A DNA stretch of 32,645 nt. Origin: Cryobacterium melibiosiphilum (GTDB lineage: Bacteria > Actinomycetota > Actinomycetes > Actinomycetales > Microbacteriaceae). The notes under the pieces were generated by a model that was not told the DNA's origin, did not search any database, and saw only the letters and a program-made list of their open reading frames with translations. Below, one piece after another: positions 15,105-22,398 of this stretch. The DNA lies in assembly GCF_003602235.1 (NCBI RefSeq), contig NZ_QZVS01000053.1:1-32645 (forward strand), written 5' to 3'. The number at the start of each line of letters is the position of its first letter. Within the stretch, counting starts at the first letter, position 1. Both the position numbers and the translations under genes were made by a program.

Positions 15105-16288
15105 CCGACCCCAAGCGCCAGTCACCGCCGGCGACAGCGGCCCAATCCGCCCAAGCCCCCACCCCGCGCGTCGAGTTCCGCTACCTCGACGGCATGCGCG
15201 GTGCCGCCGCGCTCGCCGTGGTCGTCTTTCACACCTTCCTCTTCACCGGCCTCGAGGGCCAGGCCGCCGCCGAACTGCCGGTCATCGGCTGGCTCATCGG
15301 CTACGGCTACCTCGGCGTGCCTATCTTCATCGTGCTCTCCGGGTACGTGCTCATGCTGCCGTTGACCAAATCGCCCACGCTGCAGTTTCGCGGCGGAGTC
15401 GGCCAGTTCTTCAAGCGCCGGGCGAAACGCATCCTGCCGCCCTATTTCGCCGCGCTGGCGATCAGCCTGGCCCTGATCGCGTTCATCCCGGTGATGAACC
15501 AGCAGGGCGGCACCGCCTGGGACTCGAAGATCCCGGTCGACGTCGGGGGAGTGGTCTCGCACCTGCTGTTGCTGCACGACGTGTCGCCCGACTGGGCGTT
15601 CCAGATCGACGGCCCGCTCTGGAGCGTCGCCGTGGAGTGGCAGATCTACTTTCTGATGCCGCTCATCTTGCTGCCGCTCTTTCGCCGCTTCTCCCCGTGG
15701 ATCGTCACCCCCGCACTCACCCTCCTGCTGCTCGCCGCGTCGCTCGTGGGCTTCGCCCCCTGGGCGCACCCGTGGCTCGTGGGCCTCTTTGCCGCGGGAA
15801 TGTTCGCCGCGCAGCTGACCACCCGCCCCACGCTGCCGCGCGGTACCGTCGGCTGGCTGACCGCAGCCGCGATCGGCGCCGCGGCCCTGCTGCTCGTGCT
15901 GAGCCCCTTCACTCAGGACAAGGTCTGGTTCAGCGAGATCATCGGCGGTGCCGGCTTCATGGCCCTGCTCGTGGTGCTCGGCCGCCGCACCACCCAGGGC
16001 GCGTCGATCGGCCTTTTCGCCGTCTTCGAGTCCAAGCCCCTGCGCTACGCCGGCCTGGTCTCCTACAGCGTCTACCTCATCCACAGCCCCCTCCTGGCCT
16101 TGGGCAACCTGCTGCTCCTGCCCCTCGGCCTGCCCGTCGCCGCCCAGTACACGCTGATGATGCTCGTAGTGGTTCCGGTGACCCTGGCCCTCTGCTGGGC
16201 CTTCTTCCAACTCGTCGAGCGCCACTTCCAAAACTCCCACCAAACCAAAGAGTCCGCCACCCTCACCCACCACCCGGCCGCGCCATGA
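15101..16288 (+). CDS. Acyltransferase 3 family membrane protein
   Basis: The 395-residue integral membrane protein likely acylates (acetyl or succinyl) the polymer or its lipid-linked precursor. The family signature is near the N-terminus: RYLDGMRGAAALAVVVFHTF (about 27-46), with the conserved His of the H-x-F pattern. It continues with the second helix YLGVPIFIVLSGYVL and the basic loop FFKRRAKRILPPYFAAL. The segment PLWSVAVEWQIYFLMPLIL (about 178) is another hallmark, and about ten membrane spans follow to FFQLVERHF near the end. It overlaps the flippase stop and the next glycosyltransferase start as ATGA. The acyl donor and acceptor are not evident. Confidence 0.92.
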   Translation: MTDPKRQSPPATAAQSAQAPTPRVEFRYLDGMRGAAALAVVVFHTFLFTGLEGQAAAELPVIGWLIGYGYLGVPIFIVLSGYVLMLPLTKSPTLQFRGGVGQFFKRRAKRILPPYFAALAISLALIAFIPVMNQQGGTAWDSKIPVDVGGVVSHLLLLHDVSPDWAFQIDGPLWSVAVEWQIYFLMPLILLPLFRRFSPWIVTPALTLLLLAASLVGFAPWAHPWLVGLFAAGMFAAQLTTRPTLPRGTVGWLTAAAIGAAALLLVLSPFTQDKVWFSEIIGGAGFMALLVVLGRRTTQGASIGLFAVFESKPLRYAGLVSYSVYLIHSPLLALGNLLLLPLGLPVAAQYTLMMLVVVPVTLALCWAFFQLVERHFQNSHQTKESATLTHHPAAP

Positions 16289-17568
16289 CCCCGCCCACCC
16301 CGCACACTACCCGCCCCCTGCGCATCCTCATCCTGGGCCTGCACTACACCCCCGAATCCACCGGCAACGCGCCCTACACCTCCGCGCTCGCCGAAGGCCT
16401 CACCGCCCGAGGCCACCAGGTACGCGTCATCACCGCCCACCCCCATTACCCCGAGTGGCGCATCCGCCCCGGCTACGGCGCCCACACCAGCCACGAAACC
16501 ATCAACAACGTTCCCGTCACCCGCCTGGCCCACTACGTGCCCCCCACCCCGACTAACCTCCAGCGCCTCCTCAGCGAGCTCAGCTTCGGCCTGCGCCTCA
16601 TGACCACCCGCTGGGCCCGCCCCGACGTGCTCCTCCTCGTCTCCCCGGCCCTGTTCTCCACCGCACTCGCCCTCACCCGCGCCCGCCTTCTGCACCGCCG
16701 CCTCCCGGTCGGCATCTGGGTGCAAGACCTCTACAGCCTGGGCCTGGCCGAAACCGGCACCGGCGGCGGCCGCGCCACCGCCCTCATGCGCCGCATCGAA
16801 AGCGCCACCCTGCGCCACGCCACCTCCGTCGCCGTCATCCACGACCGCTTCAAGCTCGCCCTCGTCACCAAGCTCAACGTAAAGCACACCACAATCCACG
16901 TCATCCGCAACTGGACCCACCTGCCCGAGCCCCCCGCCTTCGACCGCGTGCAGGTGCGAAAAACCCACGGCTGGCTCGACACCGACACGATCGTGCTGCA
17001 CGCCGGAAACATGGGCGTCAAGCAGGGCCTTGAGAACGTCGTCGAGGCCGCGCGCCTCGCCGACGAGCAGCAGCTCCCGGTGCGGTTCGTCCTCCTCGGC
17101 AACGGCAACCAACGCGCCCGCCTCGAGCAACAAGGCACCAACATCAGCCGCCTGCAGTTTCTCGAAGGCGTCCCCGACGCCGACTTTCAAGCCACCCTCG
17201 GCAGCGCCGACATCCTGCTGGTCAACGAACTCCCCGGAGTCACCGAGATGTCCGTGCCCAGCAAACTCACCTCCTACTTCAGCACCGGCCTCCCGGTGCT
17301 CGGCGCCACCGACCCGACCAGCGTCACCGCCGGCGAACTCGCCCTCTCCGGCGGGGGAGTACAGGTCAACGCCGGCGACCCCGCCGCCCTGCTCGCCGCC
17401 GTCCGCACCCTCGCCGCCGACCCCGCCCGCCAGAACACCCTCGGCGCCGCCGGCCTCACCCACTGCCGCTCCACGCTCAGCGCCACCGCGGCCGTCACCC
17501 GCTTCGACTACTGGCTGCAGTCCCTGAACGCCGACAGCGACCAAACCCCCACGGCGCGTCTGTTTTAA
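16285..17568 (+). CDS. GT4 family glycosyltransferase (WcaI-like)
   Basis: A 427-residue GT-B enzyme. The N-terminal domain starts PLRILILGLHYTPESTGNAP, as in WcaI-like fucosyl/mannosyl-type transferases, followed by HQVRVITAHPHYPEW, LLLVSPALFSTALAL and VGIWVQDLYSLGL. The C-terminal donor domain shows IHVIRNWTHLP, IVLHAGNMGVKQGLENVVEA (about 235), FVLLGNGNQR, FLEGVPDADFQATLGSADI and the ELPGVTEMSVPSKL segment (about 315), where the catalytic/donor-binding acidic residues sit. It is the last gene of the ten-gene coupled run. Only four bases separate its TAA from the DUF4012 start. Confidence 0.92.
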   Translation: MTPPTPHTTRPLRILILGLHYTPESTGNAPYTSALAEGLTARGHQVRVITAHPHYPEWRIRPGYGAHTSHETINNVPVTRLAHYVPPTPTNLQRLLSELSFGLRLMTTRWARPDVLLLVSPALFSTALALTRARLLHRRLPVGIWVQDLYSLGLAETGTGGGRATALMRRIESATLRHATSVAVIHDRFKLALVTKLNVKHTTIHVIRNWTHLPEPPAFDRVQVRKTHGWLDTDTIVLHAGNMGVKQGLENVVEAARLADEQQLPVRFVLLGNGNQRARLEQQGTNISRLQFLEGVPDADFQATLGSADILLVNELPGVTEMSVPSKLTSYFSTGLPVLGATDPTSVTAGELALSGGGVQVNAGDPAALLAAVRTLAADPARQNTLGAAGLTHCRSTLSATAAVTRFDYWLQSLNADSDQTPTARLF

Positions 17569-17572
17569 TACT

Positions 17573-19381
17573 GTGATGGTCTCCACGCCCCCAACGCCTC
17601 ACCGTTCGCGCCGCAGCGAACGGTCTCGCCCCCGCCGCCGAATCGTGCTGTGGGTGGTTCTCGGGCTCCTGGCGCTGCTGGTCCTCTCCACCGCCTGGGT
17701 GGGCGTGCGCGGCTACCTCGCCAAGGGCGAGCTCGAAAGCGCCATCCCCCTGGCATCGACCATTCAAACCCAGCTTCTGGCAGCGGATGCCGACGCCGCG
17801 GCCCAGTCCGTCAACGAGCTGCAAGACCACTCGACCACCGCCGCGAGCCTCACGAGCGACCCCATCTGGCGTGCCTACGAGGTGCTGCCCTGGCTCGGCC
17901 CCAACCTCACGGCGGTGCGCGAGTTGGCCGACGTGGTCAATAACGTCGCTCAGGACGCCGTGGGCCCCCTCGCCACCGTCGCCGCCAGCGTCGACCTCGA
18001 AGCCTTCAAGCCCGTCGACGGCGCCCTCAACCTGCAGCCCCTCGTCGACGCGCAGGGCGACGTGGCCCGAGCCTCCACCGCGCTCACCGCCGCCGGCACG
18101 CAGGCCGCGCGCATCGACACACGCAACACCCTCGACGTGGTCACTGACGCGGCAACGCAGCTGCAGACGACCGTCGCAACGACCGCCACGACCATCGCAT
18201 CCCTCAACCGGGCTGTGCAACTGCTGCCGGCCATGCTCGGCGCCGACGGCCCCCGCAATTACGTCTTGCTGTTCCAGAACCCGGCCGAGCTCCGTGCCGG
18301 CGGCGGCATCCCGGGCGCCCTCGCCCTGATCCACACCGAGAACGGCCGCATTGAGCTCGCCGAGCAGGCCAACAGCGGCGACTTTCCGCGCTACGACTCC
18401 CCGGTGCTGCCGCTGAGCCCCGAAACCCAGGGCATCTACGGCGCCATCACCGGTACTTATATACAGAACGTCACCCTCACGCCGAACTTCACGACGAGCG
18501 CCACCCTCGCGGCCGAAATGTGGCGCCTGCAGTTCGGCGTCACGGTCGACGGCGTCATCTCCCTCGACCCCGTCACCCTCAGCTACCTGCTCGCCGCCAC
18601 CGGCCCGATCACCCTGCCCACCGGCGACGTGCTCTCCGCCGAGAACGCGGTGCAGCTGCTGCTCGTCGACGCCTACGCCCGCTACAGCGATCCCGCCCAG
18701 CAGGATGCCTTCTTCGCCGCCGCCGCCGCATCCGTCTTCGAGGCCGTCGCCGGAGGCAGCGCCGACCCGGTCAAGCTCATCGCGGCCCTGGCCCAGGCCG
18801 GCGACGAGCATCGCGTGCTGGTCTACAGCGCCCACGAAGAAGAGCAGTCGGTGCTGCTGCAGACGACGATCGCCGGCGCACTGCCCGTCAGCACCGATCT
18901 CGTGAAACGCCTCGGGGTGTACTTCAACGACGGCACCGGCGCCAAGATGGACACATACCTCGACGTGAAATACGCTGTCGGGCAGGTCACCTGCCGCAAC
19001 GACCAACGCCCGGAGTTCGGCCTCGACGTGACACTCACGAACACCGCGCCAGCGGATGCTGCCACCTCGCTCCCCGAATACGTCACCGGCGGCGGTTCGT
19101 TCGGCATCACCCCCGGCAACGTCAACACGCTCGTCTCGGTGTACGGCTCACCGGACATGCAGAATCTCGGCGTTCTGCGCGACGACGCCGACGTTCCCTA
19201 TCACCCGGCGACCGACGAGAGCTATCCCGTGAGCACCATCGCGGTTGACCTGGCCCCCGGCGAAAGCACGGTCTTGAGCTTCGATTGGCTGGGCGCCGAA
19301 CCCTTCTCCGGTGACCTCGAAGTGCAGAGCACCCCGATAATTCATCTCCCTGAAACAGAGACACTGGATTTTTCCTGTTAA
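17573..19381 (+). CDS. DUF4012 domain-containing membrane protein
   Basis: A 602-residue protein of unknown biochemical role. A basic tail (RRSERSRPRRR) precedes one transmembrane helix (about residues 24-44), and the rest should lie outside the membrane. The body matches the DUF4012 family as I remember it: a helical stretch with WRAYEVLPWLGPNLTAVREL (about 101), then NYVLLFQNPAELRAGGGIPG (about 226-245), and later GVISLDPVTLSYLLAATGPI. The family is common beside exopolysaccharide genes of Actinobacteria, which suggests a role in polymer export, anchoring or surface assembly (inference). Start: GTG at 17573 or ATG at 17576. Neither has a clear Shine-Dalgarno site, while TTTTAATACTGTG just upstream is AT-rich and could be a -10 region for leaderless transcription. 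Confidence 0.85.
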   Translation: MMVSTPPTPHRSRRSERSRPRRRIVLWVVLGLLALLVLSTAWVGVRGYLAKGELESAIPLASTIQTQLLAADADAAAQSVNELQDHSTTAASLTSDPIWRAYEVLPWLGPNLTAVRELADVVNNVAQDAVGPLATVAASVDLEAFKPVDGALNLQPLVDAQGDVARASTALTAAGTQAARIDTRNTLDVVTDAATQLQTTVATTATTIASLNRAVQLLPAMLGADGPRNYVLLFQNPAELRAGGGIPGALALIHTENGRIELAEQANSGDFPRYDSPVLPLSPETQGIYGAITGTYIQNVTLTPNFTTSATLAAEMWRLQFGVTVDGVISLDPVTLSYLLAATGPITLPTGDVLSAENAVQLLLVDAYARYSDPAQQDAFFAAAAASVFEAVAGGSADPVKLIAALAQAGDEHRVLVYSAHEEEQSVLLQTTIAGALPVSTDLVKRLGVYFNDGTGAKMDTYLDVKYAVGQVTCRNDQRPEFGLDVTLTNTAPADAATSLPEYVTGGGSFGITPGNVNTLVSVYGSPDMQNLGVLRDDADVPYHPATDESYPVSTIAVDLAPGESTVLSFDWLGAEPFSGDLEVQSTPIIHLPETETLDFSC

Positions 19382-19383
19382 TG

Positions 19384-19430
19384 TCCCCTAAAGTGGGGGT
19401 AGCTTCTTTGAAGCACGCTTCATTCGAAGC
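19384..19430 (+). promoter_or_regulatory. Operator-like sites before the LASTG surface protein gene
   Basis: Two kinds of site lie side by side. TCCCCTAAAGTGGGGGTA at 19384-19401 is, on the opposite strand, the CCCCC...GGGG motif also found at 6284-6297. It is followed by two small palindromes in tandem: GCTTC-TTT-GAAGC at 19402-19414 and GCTTC-ATTC-GAAGC at 19417-19430. The gene starts at 19480, so these sit about 50-95 bp upstream, where a promoter would be expected. Confidence 0.45.
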
Positions 19431-19479
19431 ACGCCAGTGCCCGGCGAATTCAGATTGATCCACAGTAGGGGAATCCACC

Positions 19480-20010
19480 ATGGCAAGAAAAACTTTCGCG
19501 GTGATCGCACTGGCGATTCTCGCAGTCTTCGCAGTACCCGCCGCTGCCAACGCCGCCGGCTATGTTCCGGCCGACAGCATCACGGTTTCCGGTGACGTCG
19601 TCGCCGGTGGCACCGTCACCGTCGCCTTTGCCGATGGCGCCTTCACCCCCGGTGAAGACGTGTCCTTCGCTGTGACCGGCTCCGGCACCGCAACCCTGTC
19701 GGCCTTCAAGGCAGCCACCGTGACCCTGGTCAAGACGGCCTCAGCCTCCGGCGCCGCCAGCGTCAACGTCACCCTCCCGGTCGACGCCACGGGCACCTAC
19801 TCCGTCACCGCCACCGGCCTCACCTCCGGCACCGTCGGCACCGCGGCCCTCACCGTCACGGTTCTCGACTCCGCCACCGGCGGCGGCCTCGCCAGCACCG
19901 GCTATGACGCCCCCGTCCTCCTCATCTGGGGCGCCGGCGGAGCCCTCCTCCTCGGCATCGCCCTCGTAGTGGTCCTAACCATCGTCCGCCGCCAGCGCGC
20001 GACCGCTTAG
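19480..20010 (+). CDS. Small LAxTG-anchored cell-surface protein
   Basis: A 176-residue exported protein. Residues 1-26 form a signal peptide ending PAAANAA. The middle (about 27-130) is Thr/Val/Gly-rich and predicted to be beta, resembling a single Ig-like domain (VSGDVVAGGTVTVAF... to GTYSVTATGL). The C-terminus is a cell-wall sorting signal: LASTG at about 137, a hydrophobic helix (LLIWGAGGALLLGIALVVVL) and a basic tail RRQRATA. The LAxTG variant is the form used by class E sortases in high-GC Actinobacteria, so covalent wall attachment is expected. AGGGGA before the ATG is a good ribosome site. It is monocistronic by layout, with its own upstream sites and a downstream hairpin terminator. 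No sortase gene is in the window. Confidence 0.85.
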   Translation: MARKTFAVIALAILAVFAVPAAANAAGYVPADSITVSGDVVAGGTVTVAFADGAFTPGEDVSFAVTGSGTATLSAFKAATVTLVKTASASGAASVNVTLPVDATGTYSVTATGLTSGTVGTAALTVTVLDSATGGGLASTGYDAPVLLIWGAGGALLLGIALVVVLTIVRRQRATA

Positions 20011-20026
20011 TACACCGCTTCCGCGA

Positions 20027-20097
20027 ATCTCGCTGGTCGAGGAGCCGACACGCCCTTCGTCGGCGTCTCGAGACCACGCAGGACGACCTACGAAGCG
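20027..20097. repeat. Intergenic GCTGGTCGAG/CTCGAGACCA palindromic repeat
   Basis: TCTCGCTGGTCGAGGAGCCGAC and GTCGGCGTCTCGAGACCACGC pair imperfectly (GCCGAC with GTCGGC at the core). The right flank CAGGACGACCTACGAAG resembles the GTAGGACGACCTTCGGACC stretch of the 207-965 array. This is the free-standing form of the element that is found inside genes at 13002, 21738 and 22161. Confidence 0.8.
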
Positions 20098-20106
20098 CAC
20101 CACAAG

Positions 20107-20139
20107 TAAGGCCCCGAACCCCAAAGGCTCGGGGCCTTA
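20107..20139 (+). terminator. Probable hairpin terminator after the LASTG gene
   Basis: TAAGGCCCCGA at 20107-20117 pairs perfectly with TCGGGGCCTTA at 20129-20139. There is no T-run, as is common in Actinobacteria. A second short hairpin, ACCCCTG at 20139-20145 with CAGGGGT at 20155-20161, follows at once. Together they separate the surface-protein gene from the kinase gene. Confidence 0.65.
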
Positions 20140-20248
20140 CCCCTGCCCCTCGCACAGGGGTCAACCCTCCGCCTCACCCCAATCTATGTAAAACTAACAA
20201 CGGCTTCTAACCTCGGCCGCACCTCGCACCTCAATGAAAGGCCGCTGA

Positions 20249-21703
20249 GTGGAACTTCGCGACTACATAAGAATCCTGCGCAAAAGTTGGGTTCTCATCG
20301 TTCTCCTCGCCCTCGTCGGAGTCGGCGCCTCAGCAGGCTATTCCCTGTACCAAACGCCGATGTACAGCGCTACCTCAAAGGTCTTCGTATCGACCCAGAA
20401 TTCGGGCACAACATCCGAACTGGCCCAGAGCAACAGTTTTACAGTTGCACGGGTGAAGACTTACGTCGCTCTCGCAGAGACCCCTATTGTCTTGCTCCCT
20501 GTCGTCAGTGAGTTAAATCTCAACATCACAGCGGGACAGCTCTCAGGGCAGATAACGGCGTCCGCCGAGCTCGATACCTCCATCATCAACATCACCGTCG
20601 TTGATGCGGATCCAGTCCAGGCCGCAGAGGCTGCCAGCGCGATTTCGGAAAGCCTGGCCACCGTTGTGAAAGAACTTGAGACACCCGACATAGCCGATGC
20701 CGTGACACCCGTGAAGCTCACTCTTGCGCAAGAAGCAACAGTCCCATCCGTCCCGATAAGCCCCAATGTCCCTCTGAACATAGCCCTGGGAGGGCTGGTC
20801 GGCTTGGCCCTCGGTCTCGGCATCGCCGTCCTGCGCGAAACCCTCGAAGTCCGCATCCGCAACGAGCGCGACGTTGAGCAAATCACTGATCTGCCCATTC
20901 TTGGCGGCATCGTCTTCGATCCGAAGGCCGCCGAACGCCCGCTGATCGTGCACGTCGATCCTCGCAGCCCCCGTGCCGAGTCATTCCGAACCTTGCGTAC
21001 AAACCTTCAGTTCCTCGACATTGAACGCACTGACCGTTCCTTCGTGGTTACCTCGTCGATTGAGGCCGAGGGCAAAAGCACCACCGGCGCTAACCTGGCT
21101 ATTGCGTTGGCAGACGCTGGCTCTCGTGTGCTGCTCGTCGACGCCGACCTGCGCCGCCCGAAGCTTGCCGACTACATGGGCATTGAGGGAGCCGTCGGTC
21201 TTACCGACGTGCTCGTCGGTCGCGCCGAACTCGAAGATGTCATCCAGCCCTGGGGCCGAGCCCAGCTCTTCGTGCTTCCCGGCGGCCGTATCCCGCCGAA
21301 CCCGAGCGAGTTGCTCGGCTCCGCGCGCATGACCCATCTCATCGCTGAGTTCAACCGCACCTTCGATGTCGTCATCTTCGACGCCGCCCCGCTCCTCCCC
21401 GTCACCGACGCCGCCATCCTCGCGAAGAATGTTGGCGGAGCGATCATCGTCGTGGCAGCCGGTCGCACCCACAAAAACAAGCTCAAGTCTGCCATCACGG
21501 TCCTCGACAATGTCGGTGCGCCCATCTCCGGCTTGGTGCTCACGATGCTCCCCACCAAGGGCCCCGACGCCTACGGCTACGGCCGCTACGGCTATGGATA
21601 CGGCTACGGCTACGGCTACGGCTACGGCTACGGTTCCGACCTCGAGGCCGAGCAGGCCGCCGCCGAGCTCGAGCCAACACGCCGTTCCCGTACAAAAAAA
21701 TGA
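20249..21703 (+). CDS. Polysaccharide tyrosine autokinase / chain-length regulator (Wzz-BY-kinase fusion)
   Basis: A 484-residue bacterial tyrosine kinase fused to its membrane activator. The Wzz part starts MELRDYIRILRKSW, with helix 1 at about 14-33 and helix 2 at about 174-195 (ALGGLVGLALGLGIAVL) flanking an extracytoplasmic domain. The kinase follows: ESFRTLRTNLQFL, Walker A EAEGKSTTGANLA (about 272-284), Walker A' VLLVDADLRRPKL (about 294) and Walker B VVIFDAAPLLPVTDAA (about 373). The tail (about 442-461) holds ten tyrosines in Tyr-Gly steps, the autophosphorylation cluster. The enzyme controls polymer length and export. The GTG start follows AAAGG. Stop and phosphatase start overlap as ATGA. 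GC content is already lower in the 5' half than in the upstream operon. Confidence 0.95.
   Translation: MELRDYIRILRKSWVLIVLLALVGVGASAGYSLYQTPMYSATSKVFVSTQNSGTTSELAQSNSFTVARVKTYVALAETPIVLLPVVSELNLNITAGQLSGQITASAELDTSIINITVVDADPVQAAEAASAISESLATVVKELETPDIADAVTPVKLTLAQEATVPSVPISPNVPLNIALGGLVGLALGLGIAVLRETLEVRIRNERDVEQITDLPILGGIVFDPKAAERPLIVHVDPRSPRAESFRTLRTNLQFLDIERTDRSFVVTSSIEAEGKSTTGANLAIALADAGSRVLLVDADLRRPKLADYMGIEGAVGLTDVLVGRAELEDVIQPWGRAQLFVLPGGRIPPNPSELLGSARMTHLIAEFNRTFDVVIFDAAPLLPVTDAAILAKNVGGAIIVVAAGRTHKNKLKSAITVLDNVGAPISGLVLTMLPTKGPDAYGYGRYGYGYGYGYGYGYGYGSDLEAEQAAAELEPTRRSRTKK
21572..21634 (+). repeat. TACGGC hexanucleotide tract encoding Tyr-Gly repeats
   Basis: Ten Tyr-Gly pairs, with one Arg inserted after the second, are encoded mainly by identical TACGGC units. 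The last six pairs are TACGGC apart from a final GGT. Such a tract is prone to strand slippage in whole six-base steps, which would add or remove tyrosines without breaking the frame. Confidence 0.9.
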
Positions 21704-22398
21704 ACCACCACTCGCCGGCCGACCCTGCCCCCGCAAACGCGCTGGTCGAGCAGGTAATTTCGCTGGTCGAGCTTGTCGAGCCCCCCACGCTCAAAGTCTT
21801 AATCGTGTGCACCGGCAACATCTGCCGCAGCCCCTTAGCTGAGCAACTCCTCCGAGCCAAAGCCCAGGCATTAGGCGTACCCCTAGCCGTCACCAGCGCT
21901 GGCACTCGGGCCATGCTCGGTCATGCCATGACGCCAGAAGCTGCAGCGCTCTCCGTCCAATACGGCAGCACCTCGACGACGCATAAACCGGCCCAGTTGA
22001 CTATGTCTCTGGTAATAGAAGCCGACCTGATCCTCACGGCAACTCGCGATCACCGCGCCGAGGTGGTCTCCCTGACCCCGAAGGCGATCCGCAAGACCTT
22101 CACGCTCATGCAGTTCGCTCGCTTGGCACCAACGCTTGTCGATCTCTTGGGCCCGCCCTCCTCGCTGGTCGAGCCTGTCGAGACCACCCCCGAGCGGCTC
22201 GAGCTACTCAAAACACTGCTCTCCAAAACATCAGAAGCCCGTTCACTCGTCCAGCCTCCGGTCGCCCTAACAGACGACGACGTCGTCGACCCCTACAAGC
22301 AGCCACAGCCCGTCTACGATTCCGTGGCCGCCGAAATCGATCGTGCCGCGACGACAATCACCCAAGCCTTCGCTGCGGCGCTCAAGCGGGTCAAATAG
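21700..22398 (+). CDS. Low-molecular-weight protein tyrosine phosphatase with repeat-derived inserts
   Basis: The 232-residue product should dephosphorylate the tyrosine tail of the preceding kinase. The active-site loop VCTGNICRSPLAEQLLRAKA lies at about residues 37-56 and contains C-x5-R. The acidic partner loop is DDDVVDPYKQP (about 190), with the expected Asp-Pro. Both catalytic elements are intact. The protein is longer than the usual 150 or so residues. Residues about 13-30 (ALVEQVISLVELVEPP) and about 154-163 (SLVEPVETTP) are in-frame copies of the GCTGGTCGAGC/TGTCGAGACC intergenic repeat. No other ATG, GTG or TTG start precedes the active site in this frame, so the first insert must be translated if the enzyme is made. 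The ATG overlaps the kinase TGA. Confidence 0.92.
   Translation: MNHHSPADPAPANALVEQVISLVELVEPPTLKVLIVCTGNICRSPLAEQLLRAKAQALGVPLAVTSAGTRAMLGHAMTPEAAALSVQYGSTSTTHKPAQLTMSLVIEADLILTATRDHRAEVVSLTPKAIRKTFTLMQFARLAPTLVDLLGPPSSLVEPVETTPERLELLKTLLSKTSEARSLVQPPVALTDDDVVDPYKQPQPVYDSVAAEIDRAATTITQAFAAALKRVK
21738..21785 (+). repeat. GCTGGTCGAGC-type repeat within the phosphatase N-terminus
   Basis: CGCTGGTCGAGCAGG is followed by TTTCGCTGGTCGAGC and TTGTCGAGCCCCCC. It is read in frame as LVEQ...LVELVE. It belongs to the same family as the 20027-20097 element. Confidence 0.8.
22161..22189 (+). repeat. GCTGGTCGAGCCTGTCGAGACC repeat unit inside the phosphatase gene
   Basis: A compact full unit, CTCGCTGGTCGAGCC followed by TGTCGAGACCACC, is read in frame as SLVEPVETT between the DLLGPP segment and the ERLELLKTLL helix of the phosphatase. 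Because the unit keeps the frame, it behaves as a peptide insertion. Confidence 0.8.
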
